A DNA stretch of 64,000 nucleotides from Desulfosarcina ovata subsp. ovata (lineage in GTDB: Bacteria > Desulfobacterota > Desulfobacteria > Desulfobacterales > Desulfosarcinaceae), in the NCBI RefSeq assembly GCF_009689005.1, contig NZ_AP021879.1:3534001-3598000 (forward strand). The letters run 5' to 3'. The first letter of the stretch is position 1. Each line of letters begins with the position of its first letter. This document shows, piece by piece, positions 18,223 to 27,098 of this stretch. The translations under genes were made by a program, and so were the position numbers. The notes beneath the pieces are model-generated. The model made no database searches. It saw only the letters and a list, made by a program, of their open reading frames with translations, and had not been told where the DNA came from.

Positions 18223-19926
18223 CTATTTATTGTGAATATTTAGATAGTTATTAAAAAGTCGAGGACTGATCCGGGAGTATTGGTCAAAGTCGGCCATCAT
18301 CTCAAACCCCGGTATCAAGGCCTTGACGACCGGAAGATCGAGATCCGCACGGGTAATGTCCACGTAAATGGGAGAAAAACCATTGGCCCTTAGCGTCTCT
18401 TCCACCAGTATCAGATCCAGATCCGGTTTGCCGGTGGAGAAATCGGGCAATGTTTCGAACGGAAGCCAGGGCAGGTCCGGGAGCGCCGGCGCCGAGGGCG
18501 GCCCGGCAGGGTAGGGATACGGTGTTTCGGTCAGGGCTGACAACACCGCCCGTCGCCCGTCGAGATGGGCCCCGCCTCCCTTGGATACCGTTCCGTCCCG
18601 GTGGGTGACGAAACAGGTGCAGCAGGGGATGCCAAACGCCGGACTGATGTCCTGAAACTGCAGGTGGATACCACGGGCGCGGTAATCATCCAACAGGGCC
18701 CGCAACGGCGCGTCTTCGGACGAGACCCGGAAGCAGCGTGACGGGTGATAGGGATTGACCGCTTCGCTGTCCCGTTCCAACAGCTCGTAAAGGGCGCTCA
18801 AGCGGGCCTCGGCTACCGTGTTTCCCGATGCCAGTCCGGTGGACCCCAGCCCTGAAAAAAGTGATCGTTCATCCAGATTGCAGAACAGAAAAACGCATTG
18901 CGCCGGGACCCAGATCGACCGCAGGCCCCCTTTGGCGCATTGTTCGCCCTCGATCCAGTAGAGCGGTTCGTCCCGGTAAGGCACCTCCAGCCTGAGCTGA
19001 TTCGGATCCAGCACGTCAAGGCCGTCGGCCGAAAGTCCCGATCGGGGGCCGTGGATAAGGGGATGGGTCCGGCGGGTTCCGATGATCCCATGCCGGTCGA
19101 CGCTGGCAAAAGCGGAGCAGCGCTCGACCACCTCCATCAGACAGGATGCCCGCGCCGCCTCCAGGGAAAGGCCACGACCGTAGGCGGTCTGGGTGCTGGC
19201 CAGGGTGTGGTGCAAGGCCCCGCAGGTCACCCGATGATCGAAGGTCCAGCGACGCAGCAGGGCATACAGGCTCAGGGACGACTGGTGGCGCATCTCCGGC
19301 CCATCGAAAATCTTCAACCGCTCCAGGCGGCGGGTGGCCCGGTCGATGGTCGTTTCCAGGGGCGGCCGGGGGGTACCGGCAGTGCTTGCGCCGTCGGGCA
19401 GGCATCGCTGGACGATCGACTTCAGGTGGGCCGCCTCCGGAAGCGGCGCCTCACTGCCGTCAATTCCTTTAACGGGCGGTGCAAGGCCCACCTTTTGCGG
19501 AGGGGGAAGCGGGCGATGCCGGATGATGTTGGCGTGAAACCACTCGGCCCAGCGGCGGTGGCGATCTTGATCGGCAAGCATCTGCGAACGCAGGAAAACC
19601 AGCGGGCTCTGTTCGGCCAAGGCCGCCATCTGCCGCCGGTTGAACCGCCGCGCCAGCCGGCTCAGGTGGGGGTGGAGGGTGGCCGCTTCGAGCACCAGGG
19701 CGTCGACCAGCGGATCGGCTTTTGAATCGACGTCCAGCAGTGCCGTTGCCGCATCAGGGTCCATCTGGCCGATCCGTTCCAGCAGCCAGGCGTGTATGAA
19801 GCTGTCATTGGGGTGATGGTGCAGGCAGGCAATGCCCTCCTCGATAGACGGCTCCGGCTGGGGAACCGCTGAAAAATAACCGGTGCTGGCGGCCGTCGTG
19901 GCGAGATCAAGGCGGTAGTGAATCAT
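18223..19926 (-). CDS. YcaO-domain protein with an N-terminal helical extension
   Basis: 567 residues from ATG 19926, 16 bases after tatC. The C-terminal ~330 residues are a YcaO ATP-dependent cyclodehydratase/thioamidation-type fold: the paired Glu-rich ATP sites are SLEAARASCLMEVVERCSAF and VAEARLSALYELLERDSEA. A proline-rich segment (PYPYPAGPPSAP) follows. The first ~230 residues are helical and leucine-rich with no clear family. YcaO enzymes act on peptide backbones; E. coli YcaO has been linked to RimO-dependent methylthiolation of ribosomal protein S12. A rimO gene lies at the other end of this same gene string, which supports that link but does not prove it. Confidence 0.85.
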   Translation of the reverse strand: MIHYRLDLATTAASTGYFSAVPQPEPSIEEGIACLHHHPNDSFIHAWLLERIGQMDPDAATALLDVDSKADPLVDALVLEAATLHPHLSRLARRFNRRQMAALAEQSPLVFLRSQMLADQDRHRRWAEWFHANIIRHRPLPPPQKVGLAPPVKGIDGSEAPLPEAAHLKSIVQRCLPDGASTAGTPRPPLETTIDRATRRLERLKIFDGPEMRHQSSLSLYALLRRWTFDHRVTCGALHHTLASTQTAYGRGLSLEAARASCLMEVVERCSAFASVDRHGIIGTRRTHPLIHGPRSGLSADGLDVLDPNQLRLEVPYRDEPLYWIEGEQCAKGGLRSIWVPAQCVFLFCNLDERSLFSGLGSTGLASGNTVAEARLSALYELLERDSEAVNPYHPSRCFRVSSEDAPLRALLDDYRARGIHLQFQDISPAFGIPCCTCFVTHRDGTVSKGGGAHLDGRRAVLSALTETPYPYPAGPPSAPALPDLPWLPFETLPDFSTGKPDLDLILVEETLRANGFSPIYVDITRADLDLPVVKALIPGFEMMADFDQYSRISPRLFNNYLNIHNK

Positions 19927-19942
19927 GCCGCGTACGTCCCCA

Positions 19943-20716
19943 TCACTCGCTGGCCGGCTCGGCATCTTCCTGGGGCGCCGCTTTTGGCTTGCCAAAAATA
20001 CGGGCACCGACGATGCTGATTTCATACAGCAGCATCAACGGCAGCGCCATCATCATTTGGGTGACCACATCGGGTGGAGTGAGGATTGCCGCGCCCACAA
20101 AAAAGAGCAGAATGGCGTATTTTCGATTCTTTTTTAAAAAGGGAACCGAAACAATTCCCAATCGCGCCAGAAAGGTGATCACCAGGGGCAGTTCGAACAC
20201 CAGTCCGAAGGCCAGCAGCAGTTTGGACGAAAAGCTGAGGTACTCCTTCATGGAGGGCATGGGCCGGATGGTTTCCGTGGCAAACCCCAGGAAAAAATCG
20301 AAACCGAAGGGGAAGACGATAAAATAGCCGAACAGGGCGCCACCGACAAAAAAAATCGTGGACAGAAAGACGATGGGCAGCAGCAGGCGCTTTTCACGGT
20401 CGTAAAGACCGGGGGCAACAAACATCCAGAACTGGTAGATGATCACCGGTGAAGCCAGCATCAACCCGGCCAGAAAAGAGACTTTCAGAAACGTGAAAAA
20501 GGCTTCGGGCAGCCCTGTATAGATCAGGGTTTCGCCCTGGTTCATCACCGAGATCAGTGGTTGTGTCAGAATCTGGAACAGCTTTTCCTTGAAGCCATAG
20601 CAGATCGCAAAACCGACTGCCACGGCAATAAAGCTGGTAATCAGCCGTTTGCGCAGCTCTTCCAGGTGGGCGGTAAAGGGGAGCTTGTCGTCCGTATCCT
20701 TATCCATCTCTGCCAC
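19943..20716 (-). CDS. tatC: Sec-independent translocase TatC
   Basis: 257 residues, six membrane segments. The N-terminal cytosolic signature LPFTAHLEELRKRL recognises twin-arginine signals together with TatB. The loop segment PLISVMNQGETLIYTGLPEA and the later PEAFFTFLKVSF and ASPVIIYQFWMFVAPGLYDR are all typical. It starts two bases after the tatB stop, so the two genes are coupled. Substrates in this window include the Tat-signalled DUF882 protein at 31528. Confidence 0.95.
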   Translation of the reverse strand: MAEMDKDTDDKLPFTAHLEELRKRLITSFIAVAVGFAICYGFKEKLFQILTQPLISVMNQGETLIYTGLPEAFFTFLKVSFLAGLMLASPVIIYQFWMFVAPGLYDREKRLLLPIVFLSTIFFVGGALFGYFIVFPFGFDFFLGFATETIRPMPSMKEYLSFSSKLLLAFGLVFELPLVITFLARLGIVSVPFLKKNRKYAILLFFVGAAILTPPDVVTQMMMALPLMLLYEISIVGARIFGKPKAAPQEDAEPASE

Positions 20717-20718
20717 GG

Positions 20719-21114
20719 TCAGGAATCCTTGTGCGCTTCTGAATCGGAATTGGCGGGCGCAGCCGGAGAGGTGTTTTCCGCAACCGTGGACGGTTCCGCT
20801 CGATCCATGGTGGCATCGGTTTCATCTGGAACGGTTTCGCTTTTCCGGGACGGTTCGGGTTGATGGGCGTCACCACCATCGTCAGCCGAAGGCGCGTTCT
20901 TTTCGGCCGCCCGGTTGTGATCGTTGAAAGCGCTTTTGACCTCTTTGAACTCCGTGTCGATCTGAATACTATCTTTCAGTTCGCTGGTCGCCTTTTTAAA
21001 CTCGCCCATGGCCTTTCCCAGGGACCGGGCCAGGTCCGGCAGTTTTTTGGGTCCGATGACGATCAGGGCCACTGCCAGAATCAGTATCATTTCCGGCATT
21101 CCAATACCGAACAT
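20719..21114 (-). CDS. tatB: Sec-independent translocase TatB/TatA-type protein
   Basis: 131 residues: an N-terminal hydrophobic helix (MPEMILILAVALIVIGPKKL), the hinge and amphipathic helix (PDLARSLGKAMGEFKKATSE), then an acidic, low-complexity tail. The length and tail favour TatB over TatA. The start at 21114 has AAAGGAGA six bases upstream; the longer frame to 21192 is not supported. It directly precedes tatC. No separate tatA is in the window. Confidence 0.9.
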   Translation of the reverse strand: MFGIGMPEMILILAVALIVIGPKKLPDLARSLGKAMGEFKKATSELKDSIQIDTEFKEVKSAFNDHNRAAEKNAPSADDGGDAHQPEPSRKSETVPDETDATMDRAEPSTVAENTSPAAPANSDSEAHKDS

Positions 21115-21299
21115 GAATGTCTCCTTTAATCTGCTGAAAGGGTACGACGGCTTAGCCATCGAAACCCTACTGGTTTTGCTAGGGGGTGTCAAGCCAGGGG
21201 TTGCCCTGATAGGATCTTGAAGATGGCAATGCCGATGACGATCAGAATGTTGGGAACATTAACGGTGCCATGGGTTCGTCCGCTGTGCATGGCGGCGGG

Positions 21300-22478
21300 T
21301 CACGGCTGAACCAGACGAACATGGACAGCGCCGTCCGTTACCTCATCAATCTCGATACCGAAACCATTGAAGGTTTCCAGCAGCAGCGCATCCGCCAAGG
21401 AGCGTGGTGTCCCCGCATACCTTACCGCCATCACGGCCTGGTCACCCGACATTTTAACCATTTTCAGGTCCTTGACCCCGGGAAGGGAAGAAATTGCCGT
21501 ACGCAGGCGCACAAAACTAGCAATCTGGCCACTGGTGCCATCGACGACCAGTTCAATACGCGCATGGCGATCCTGATCCTGCTGCCAGGCGGCCAGCACT
21601 TGTCCGATCAAATCGTCGGCCGCCGCTGAAGCGGCATTGGACAGGGCCTGCCGCCCTGCCCGTTGGGCAGCCGGGTCAGCGGCCGGCGAACGCCCCTGGG
21701 ACTTTCCCATGGGTGCACCACTGCGCACATTCAACGCGCGCACCCGCACCTCCGCTTCGGCATTCGGGTGATCGCCGCCCGGAGTTTGGGTTGCCGTCCC
21801 CGTACCGACAACCAGCACATCGGCACCCAGTCGCCCGGCCAGGACCAGCAAATCCGCATCCGCAGCTGGCTCGCCGATCCCCAGGGGCATTGCCGGGTCC
21901 GGAACGTCGACAACCCCGAAACCGTCCGCCTTGAACGCGTCGGCCAGGGCCCCTTCGCTTACCGTTCGGCTGCTTCGCCGCTCGGCACCCCACCAGTCGA
22001 TCAGATCCGCGTCGTCAACGTTTTTTTCGGCCACCATGAAGAGAACCCGTGGCAACACCGTATCGGCCATGGCCAAGCCGAGCCGGGAGAGGTCGCTGCC
22101 GAGCCGCCCCGTGGCGACATCCACCTGAACCAGCACCCGCACCGTTGACCCCGACACGGCTTCACTGACCACGCGATAGTTGCGCACATAAGTATCGGGG
22201 GCGTTCAGTATTTTTTCGTTGATCACCTGAAACCGGCGAACGACGGTTTCCCTGGTAAGCATCTCCATGACGGTCCCGCCAACAGCGGCAACCAGGGCAT
22301 CGTCGATTGCACTTTGCTTACCGGCAGCCATATTTTTGTTGTGAATGACGGCCGCTCCGAATGCATTCAACGACGTCGTGGCCTCGGCGGCGATACCGCT
22401 GCCGGCAAATCCGATGGTAACAATCAGCAAAAGGGCGATGGGTAGCATCCAGCGGTGGATGGATCGATAAGCGGTCAT
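21300..22478 (-). CDS. Exported FlgT-like / lipoprotein-LPP20-like protein, function unknown
   Basis: 392 residues from ATG 22478 (CGGAGACG upstream). A signal peptide (MLPIALLLIVTIGFAGSGIA) is followed by an N-terminal module (KQSAIDDALVAAVGGTVMEM, VRNYRVVSEAVSGSTVRVLV) resembling the first domain of FlgT-like envelope proteins. A middle nucleotide-free beta domain and a C-terminal repeat (IASFVRLRTAISSLPGVKDL) come after it. No flagellar gene is near, so the FlgT comparison is structural only. It sits between the polyprenyl synthase and tatB on the same strand. Confidence 0.7.
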   Translation of the reverse strand: MTAYRSIHRWMLPIALLLIVTIGFAGSGIAAEATTSLNAFGAAVIHNKNMAAGKQSAIDDALVAAVGGTVMEMLTRETVVRRFQVINEKILNAPDTYVRNYRVVSEAVSGSTVRVLVQVDVATGRLGSDLSRLGLAMADTVLPRVLFMVAEKNVDDADLIDWWGAERRSSRTVSEGALADAFKADGFGVVDVPDPAMPLGIGEPAADADLLVLAGRLGADVLVVGTGTATQTPGGDHPNAEAEVRVRALNVRSGAPMGKSQGRSPAADPAAQRAGRQALSNAASAAADDLIGQVLAAWQQDQDRHARIELVVDGTSGQIASFVRLRTAISSLPGVKDLKMVKMSGDQAVMAVRYAGTPRSLADALLLETFNGFGIEIDEVTDGAVHVRLVQP

Positions 22479-22567
22479 GAACGTCTCCGGATTGCGGCGT
22501 CTTCGACGCCGGATCGATCGCCGGGAAAAGCCTTCCGGCAACGGGGTTATTTCTGGATGGGCCATCG

Positions 22568-23548
22568 TTATGCCTTGCGAACCAGCGCATAATCGGCAAT
22601 GTCCATCAGGGTTTCGCGTGTCCGGCTGTGGGCGAATTGACCAAGGGCCGTCTTGGCGGCGGCCACATGCTCCGCCGCCTGGGCCCGGGTATAGGCGATT
22701 CCGCCATACTGATCGAGCATCGCCACCAGGGCGGCAAACTCGCGCTCACAAAAATCCGGTTTTTCCAGAAGGGCGACCATCCGTGCACGATCCGTTTCCG
22801 ATGCACGGGAAAGCGCATGGATCAGCGGCAGGGTCAGTTTCCCCTCCCGGAGGTCTGCCCCGGCGCGTTTGCCCAGAGCCGCCAGGTCCTGGGTGTAGTC
22901 AAGTAGATCGTCGGCCATCTGAAAGGCGATCCCCAGATGGTACCCGTAGGCGGTCAGGGCGTCAACCCGCTCGGCGCCGGCGTCGGCAATCAGGGCCCCG
23001 GTCCGGCAGGCGCCTTCAAACAGCACAGCGGTCTTGCAGCGAATTACTTCCAGATACTCCGCTTCGGTGAGCGAGCTGTCCCCTTTGCGCTCCATTTGCC
23101 GGATTTCACCCTGGGACATGTTTTCGGTAATCCCGGCAATCACCCGAATCACCTCACTCAGGCCGGTATCGGCGGCGATGGAAAGCCCCCGGGCCAACAG
23201 AAAATCACCGGTCAGCACGGCGGTGGGGTTGTCCCACACCTGGTTGGCCACCGGGCGGCCCCGGCGCATGTCGGCGCCGTCCACCAGATCGTCGTGCAGC
23301 AGGGTGGCCGCGTGCAGGTACTCGAAGATGGTGGCAAAGCGGGCAGCATGGTTGCCGGCATGGCCGCAAAGCCGGGCACACTGGATCATCAACAGGGGGC
23401 GCAGCCGTTTGCCGCCAGCAAAGAGGATGTGGCCGGCCACCTGCGAGACCAGATCGAAATACGGATTGAGATTGTCTTCCAGGGCCGCTTCAATGGCCGC
23501 CAGATCGCCTTTGACCGCAGCTATAATTTTCGTTTTCAGATCGCTCAT
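22568..23548 (-). CDS. ispB: Long-chain polyprenyl diphosphate synthase
   Basis: 326-residue trans-prenyltransferase that builds the isoprenoid side chain of menaquinone. The two Asp-rich motifs are LLHDDLVDGADMRRGRP and FQMADDLLDYTQDL, and the IPP-binding segment FAGGKRLRPLLMI is present. Together with ubiE/menG in this window it completes two steps of menaquinone synthesis. Its start overlaps the rimO stop by four bases (ATGA), so the two genes are translationally coupled. Confidence 0.92.
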   Translation of the reverse strand: MSDLKTKIIAAVKGDLAAIEAALEDNLNPYFDLVSQVAGHILFAGGKRLRPLLMIQCARLCGHAGNHAARFATIFEYLHAATLLHDDLVDGADMRRGRPVANQVWDNPTAVLTGDFLLARGLSIAADTGLSEVIRVIAGITENMSQGEIRQMERKGDSSLTEAEYLEVIRCKTAVLFEGACRTGALIADAGAERVDALTAYGYHLGIAFQMADDLLDYTQDLAALGKRAGADLREGKLTLPLIHALSRASETDRARMVALLEKPDFCEREFAALVAMLDQYGGIAYTRAQAAEHVAAAKTALGQFAHSRTRETLMDIADYALVRKA

Positions 23549-24867
23549 CGTACCCTTCCGATCAGGTCGTATTCCAGGGTTTCGCTAATTTGAACCCGCA
23601 CGATCTCGCCAATGGGCAATGCCGGTCCGTCGGGCGGCGTTCGGACATAGGTCAGTCCGTCCACCTCGGGGGCCTGCAGGATGGACCGCCCTTCGTAAAG
23701 GCCGGGTTCGGCCACTGCTTCGACCAGCACCGGCAGGGTTCTTCCGATCATGGCGGTCAGGTTGTCGGCCGAGATCGCCATCTGCCGCGCCATGATCGCG
23801 TCATGGCGCGCCTGGGCCACTTTTTTGGAAACGTGGCCGGAAAGCCGGTGGGACGGCAGGTCCTCGGCATCGGAATAGGTAAACACCCCCAGATGGTCGA
23901 AGCGGACCGCCGCCACAAAATCCATCAGGGTTTTGAAATCGGCATCGCTCTCGCCGGGAAAGCCAACGATCAGGGTGGTGCGCAGGACGGCCCCGGGAAC
24001 CGTGGTGCGAATGCGCCGGAACAGTTCCAGAAGGCGATCTTTATCATACCCGCGCCCCATTTTCTTGAGCACCGTTTTCGAGGCATGCTGAACCGGCAGA
24101 TCAAAATAGGGACACAGATTGTCGTGGGCGGCGACCACCTGCAGCACCGCATCGTCAATGCTCTCCGGGTGGCCGTACAGGAAGCGAATCCAGGTATCGC
24201 CGGCCAACGCCGCCAACTTTGCCAGCAGATCGGCAAACCGTGCCGGTTCGGATCGGTCGTGGCCGTAATGGGTGGTGTCCTGGGCCACCAGATTGATCTC
24301 CCGGGCACCGGCATCGATCAGTTGCCGGGCCTCTTCCAGGATCTGCGCCATGGGCCGGCTCTTCTGGCGACCGCGCAGCCGCGGAATGATGCAGTAGGTG
24401 CAGTGGCGGCTGCACCCTTCGGCGATTTTCAGGTACGCGCTGGTCGTCTGCTCCCGCTCCCGCAGGGCGGACGCGCCCATGGGAATGCGGTCCGGGTCCG
24501 GCAGGCAGACATTGCCGTCCAGCCGTCCGGTCACGGCATCGCCGATTTGGGTATAGGCACCGGTTCCCAGAAACTGATCCACCTCGGGCAAGGCATCGGC
24601 AATGGCCTCGCGAAACCGTTCCGGCAGGCATCCAGCCACGATCAGTCGCTGGCAGCGGCCGTCGGTTTTAAACCGCGCCAGCTCCAGAACAGTATCGATG
24701 GATTCGTTGATCGCCGCCTCCACAAAACTGCAGGTGTTGACCACAATCACCTCGGCTTCGGCCGGATCCCGGGTCAACGTCCAGCCGTCCAGGCGCAGTT
24801 GCCCGGCCATGGTTTCGCTGTCTACCTGATTGCGGGCGCAGCCCAGACTTTCAATATATACCATCAT
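23545..24867 (-). CDS. rimO: Ribosomal protein S12 methylthiotransferase RimO
   Basis: 440-residue radical SAM methylthiotransferase. The N-terminal domain has the auxiliary cluster cysteines (SLGCARNQVD, VVNTCSFVEAA, IVAGCLPERF). The radical SAM motif is CSRHCTYC within KIAEGCSRHCTYCIIPRLRG, and a TRAM domain closes the protein. RimO beta-methylthiolates the conserved Asp of S12. It begins the minus-strand string that runs through ispB, the FlgT-like gene, tatB and tatC to YcaO. The ATG at 24864, one codon later, is an equally good start. Confidence 0.94.
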   Translation of the reverse strand: MMVYIESLGCARNQVDSETMAGQLRLDGWTLTRDPAEAEVIVVNTCSFVEAAINESIDTVLELARFKTDGRCQRLIVAGCLPERFREAIADALPEVDQFLGTGAYTQIGDAVTGRLDGNVCLPDPDRIPMGASALREREQTTSAYLKIAEGCSRHCTYCIIPRLRGRQKSRPMAQILEEARQLIDAGAREINLVAQDTTHYGHDRSEPARFADLLAKLAALAGDTWIRFLYGHPESIDDAVLQVVAAHDNLCPYFDLPVQHASKTVLKKMGRGYDKDRLLELFRRIRTTVPGAVLRTTLIVGFPGESDADFKTLMDFVAAVRFDHLGVFTYSDAEDLPSHRLSGHVSKKVAQARHDAIMARQMAISADNLTAMIGRTLPVLVEAVAEPGLYEGRSILQAPEVDGLTYVRTPPDGPALPIGEIVRVQISETLEYDLIGRVR

Positions 24868-24981
24868 GTGCGTTCACTCCGGCACGCGCCCCGGTCAGCG
24901 GGGTCGAAAAACCGCCGCCGTCCTCGAATTATCGGGCATGCGGGGTAACGAATTCATCTACCAGCAACCCTTATAAAAGTC

Positions 24982-25011
24982 AAAAGGCCGCCACAGGTCG
25001 GGCAGCCTTTT
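24982..25011. terminator. Terminator after etfA
   Basis: AAAAGGCCGCC (24982-24992) pairs with GGCAGCCTTTT (25001-25011) with one wobble, ending in T residues on both strands. It lies 88 bases past the etfA stop. Confidence 0.65.
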
Positions 25012-25098
25012 CACCACGTTTTATCGATTCAGCAAGCAGCGGGCAGGACACCGGTGATCAACCCATGCCCCTTTGCGACCCCTGAACCATGAACCGAT

Positions 25099-26064
25099 TC
25101 AGCCTTTCAGTTTTTCCACCTCGGCGGTGATCGCCGGAACGATCTCGAACAGATCGCCCACGATACCGAAATCGCACTTGGCAAAAATCGGTGCGTCGGG
25201 ATCCTTGTTGATGGCCACGACCACCCGTGAAGACGCCATCCCGGCCAGGTGCTGGATGGCACCGGAGACGCCGCAGGCCACATACAGGTTGGGCGCCACC
25301 ACCTTGCCGGTCTGCCCCACCTGATCGGATACCGGCCGCCAGCCCTCGTCCACGGCGCTTCGGGAGGCACCCACGGCCCCGTCCAGCACTTTGGCCAGGC
25401 CTTCCACGACGCTGTAGTCGTCTCCGCCCATTCCGCGGCCGCCGGTAACGACCACATCGGCTTCGGTCAGTTCGATCTTGCCCGTTTCCATCTGTTTTTC
25501 GATCAGGGTCACCCGGGTGCCGGTCAGATCGACCGCCACCGTTTCCACCTCGCCGGCACCCTGGGCCGCCACGGCTTCCATGGCCCGGGGGCGGATGGCG
25601 ACGATGGCCGGTGAGCCGTTCAGGCTCACATCGGCCAGAACCTTACCGCCGTACATGGGACGGGTGGCCACGACCTGATCGCCCTCCACGCGGACGGCCA
25701 CACAGTCCATGGCCAGGGGCGCATTGAGACGCGCGGAAAGCCGGGCGGCAATATCCTTGCCCAGGGCCGTGGCGCCGATCACCACCACGGCTGGATCGGC
25801 TTTTTCCACCAGCTGCGTCGCCGCCTCGATGCAGGCGTCGGCCAGGCCGTCTTTCAGCCCTTCCTGGTCGGCGACCAGGATCCGGTCGGCCCCGTATTCA
25901 GCAGCCTGGGGGGCAATGGATGCCACCCCGGCGCCCATGACGGCGGCCACCAGCGGACCACCGGTTTTCCCGGCAATCATTTTTGCGGTCGAAATCGCTT
26001 CAAAGGAAATATTCTTAAAGGCCCCGTCAACCGGTTCGGTAAAGGCCATTACTGCCTGTGACAT
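25099..26064 (-). CDS. etfA: Electron transfer flavoprotein alpha subunit
   Basis: 321 residues. The C-terminal FAD-binding region is intact ([60 protein letters not shown]). With EtfB it forms a flavoprotein passing electrons between acyl-CoA dehydrogenases and membrane quinone reductases. It follows etfB by 88 bases. No acyl-CoA dehydrogenase is adjacent, so the partner is not visible here. Confidence 0.95.
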   Translation of the reverse strand: MSQAVMAFTEPVDGAFKNISFEAISTAKMIAGKTGGPLVAAVMGAGVASIAPQAAEYGADRILVADQEGLKDGLADACIEAATQLVEKADPAVVVIGATALGKDIAARLSARLNAPLAMDCVAVRVEGDQVVATRPMYGGKVLADVSLNGSPAIVAIRPRAMEAVAAQGAGEVETVAVDLTGTRVTLIEKQMETGKIELTEADVVVTGGRGMGGDDYSVVEGLAKVLDGAVGASRSAVDEGWRPVSDQVGQTGKVVAPNLYVACGVSGAIQHLAGMASSRVVVAINKDPDAPIFAKCDFGIVGDLFEIVPAITAEVEKLKG

Positions 26065-26152
26065 GTTTTTTCTCCCTTATCTAACACCTGTCCGAGCATC
26101 GGTCGCTCCGGCAGGCCGTATGGAATTGGTTATCGCGGTATCGCGTCCAGGG

Positions 26153-26923
26153 TCAGATGACTTTGGCTTCTTCCCGCAGGGTCTTGACCAGGGCGGCCGC
26201 CTTGGCGGCGGCACTGTCACCGTCGATCACGCGGCCACGCTTGCGCTCGGGGGGCAGGCGCAGGGCGATGGTCTTGACCATGGGGTCGCCCACCTCGGTT
26301 CCGGTTTCTGAAAGCGGCCGGGTGTCGATGGGCTTCTTCTTGGCCTTCATGATTCCGGGCAGGCTGGCATAGCGGGGTTCGTTGAGGCCGCGCTGAGTGG
26401 TGATCAAGGCCGGCAGGGCGGTTTCGAGAACCAGGGTGCCGCCCTCGATGGTCCGCGTGCAGCGGATCTTGCCGTCGTCAATTTGCTCGGCGATTACCAT
26501 GGAGACGTGCGGAATGCCCATGAACTCGGCAACCGCCGGCCCCACCTGGAAGTTGTCGTCGTCCACGGCACGGTGACCAGCGATCACCAGGTCAAAGGCG
26601 CCTTTTTTCAATTCTCCGGCCAGCACGTTGGCGGTTGCCAGTCCATCCAGGGTTTTTCCTTCGGGATCGATGCGCACCGCCGTATCGGCCCCCATGGCCA
26701 GGGCCGTTCGCAGGGCTTCGACCGATTTTTCCGGCCCCAGGGTCATGACCGTCACGCTGCCCCCCAGGGCGGTGCGGATCTGCAGGGCCTCTTCCACGGC
26801 CATCTCGTCGTAGGGGTTCATCACCCAGTTGATGCCATCGGTTTTGATTGCAGCGTCACCATCGGCAATCTCGATTGACGACTCGGTCGCCGGAACCTGT
26901 TTGAGCAGTACGGCAATTTCCAC
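26153..26923 (-). CDS. etfB: Electron transfer flavoprotein beta subunit
   Basis: 256 residues with the EtfB AMP-binding pattern: KQVPATESSIEI, INWVMNPYDEMAVEEALQI and the signature-like region VIAEQIDDGKIRC then LPALITTQRGLNEPRYASLP. It is the first gene of etfB-etfA. A candidate promoter lies at 27054-27082, about 130 bases upstream. Confidence 0.95.
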   Translation of the reverse strand: MEIAVLLKQVPATESSIEIADGDAAIKTDGINWVMNPYDEMAVEEALQIRTALGGSVTVMTLGPEKSVEALRTALAMGADTAVRIDPEGKTLDGLATANVLAGELKKGAFDLVIAGHRAVDDDNFQVGPAVAEFMGIPHVSMVIAEQIDDGKIRCTRTIEGGTLVLETALPALITTQRGLNEPRYASLPGIMKAKKKPIDTRPLSETGTEVGDPMVKTIALRLPPERKRGRVIDGDSAAAKAAALVKTLREEAKVI

Positions 26924-27053
26924 GCTTCACCTTCCTTGCATACCGGGGGTGCATCCCCATCCACGAAACGCTCCCGGTCAGTTTGTCTTTACCTTCGCTG
27001 ATAAAAAAAATATAACCTATCAATATTATGGATATTGTTATGACTGCACAAGC

Positions 27054-27082
27054 CAAATATATGACTAGAGCAGGATTGTCAA
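27054..27082 (-). promoter_or_regulatory. Candidate sigma-70 promoter for etfBA
   Basis: Read on the minus strand: TTGACA (27082-27077), a 17-base spacer, then TATTTG (27059-27054). It lies in the AT-rich gap between apbE and etfB. The -35 is perfect and the -10 is moderate. Confidence 0.45.
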
Positions 27083-27098
27083 CGGGAAATAGCGGCGC

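Noticed and set aside
21189..21290. 33-codon minus-strand frame with a hydrophobic stretch (PNILIVIGIAIFKIL) between the FlgT-like gene and tatB
   Set aside because: No ribosome site and too short to judge; left as an observation only.
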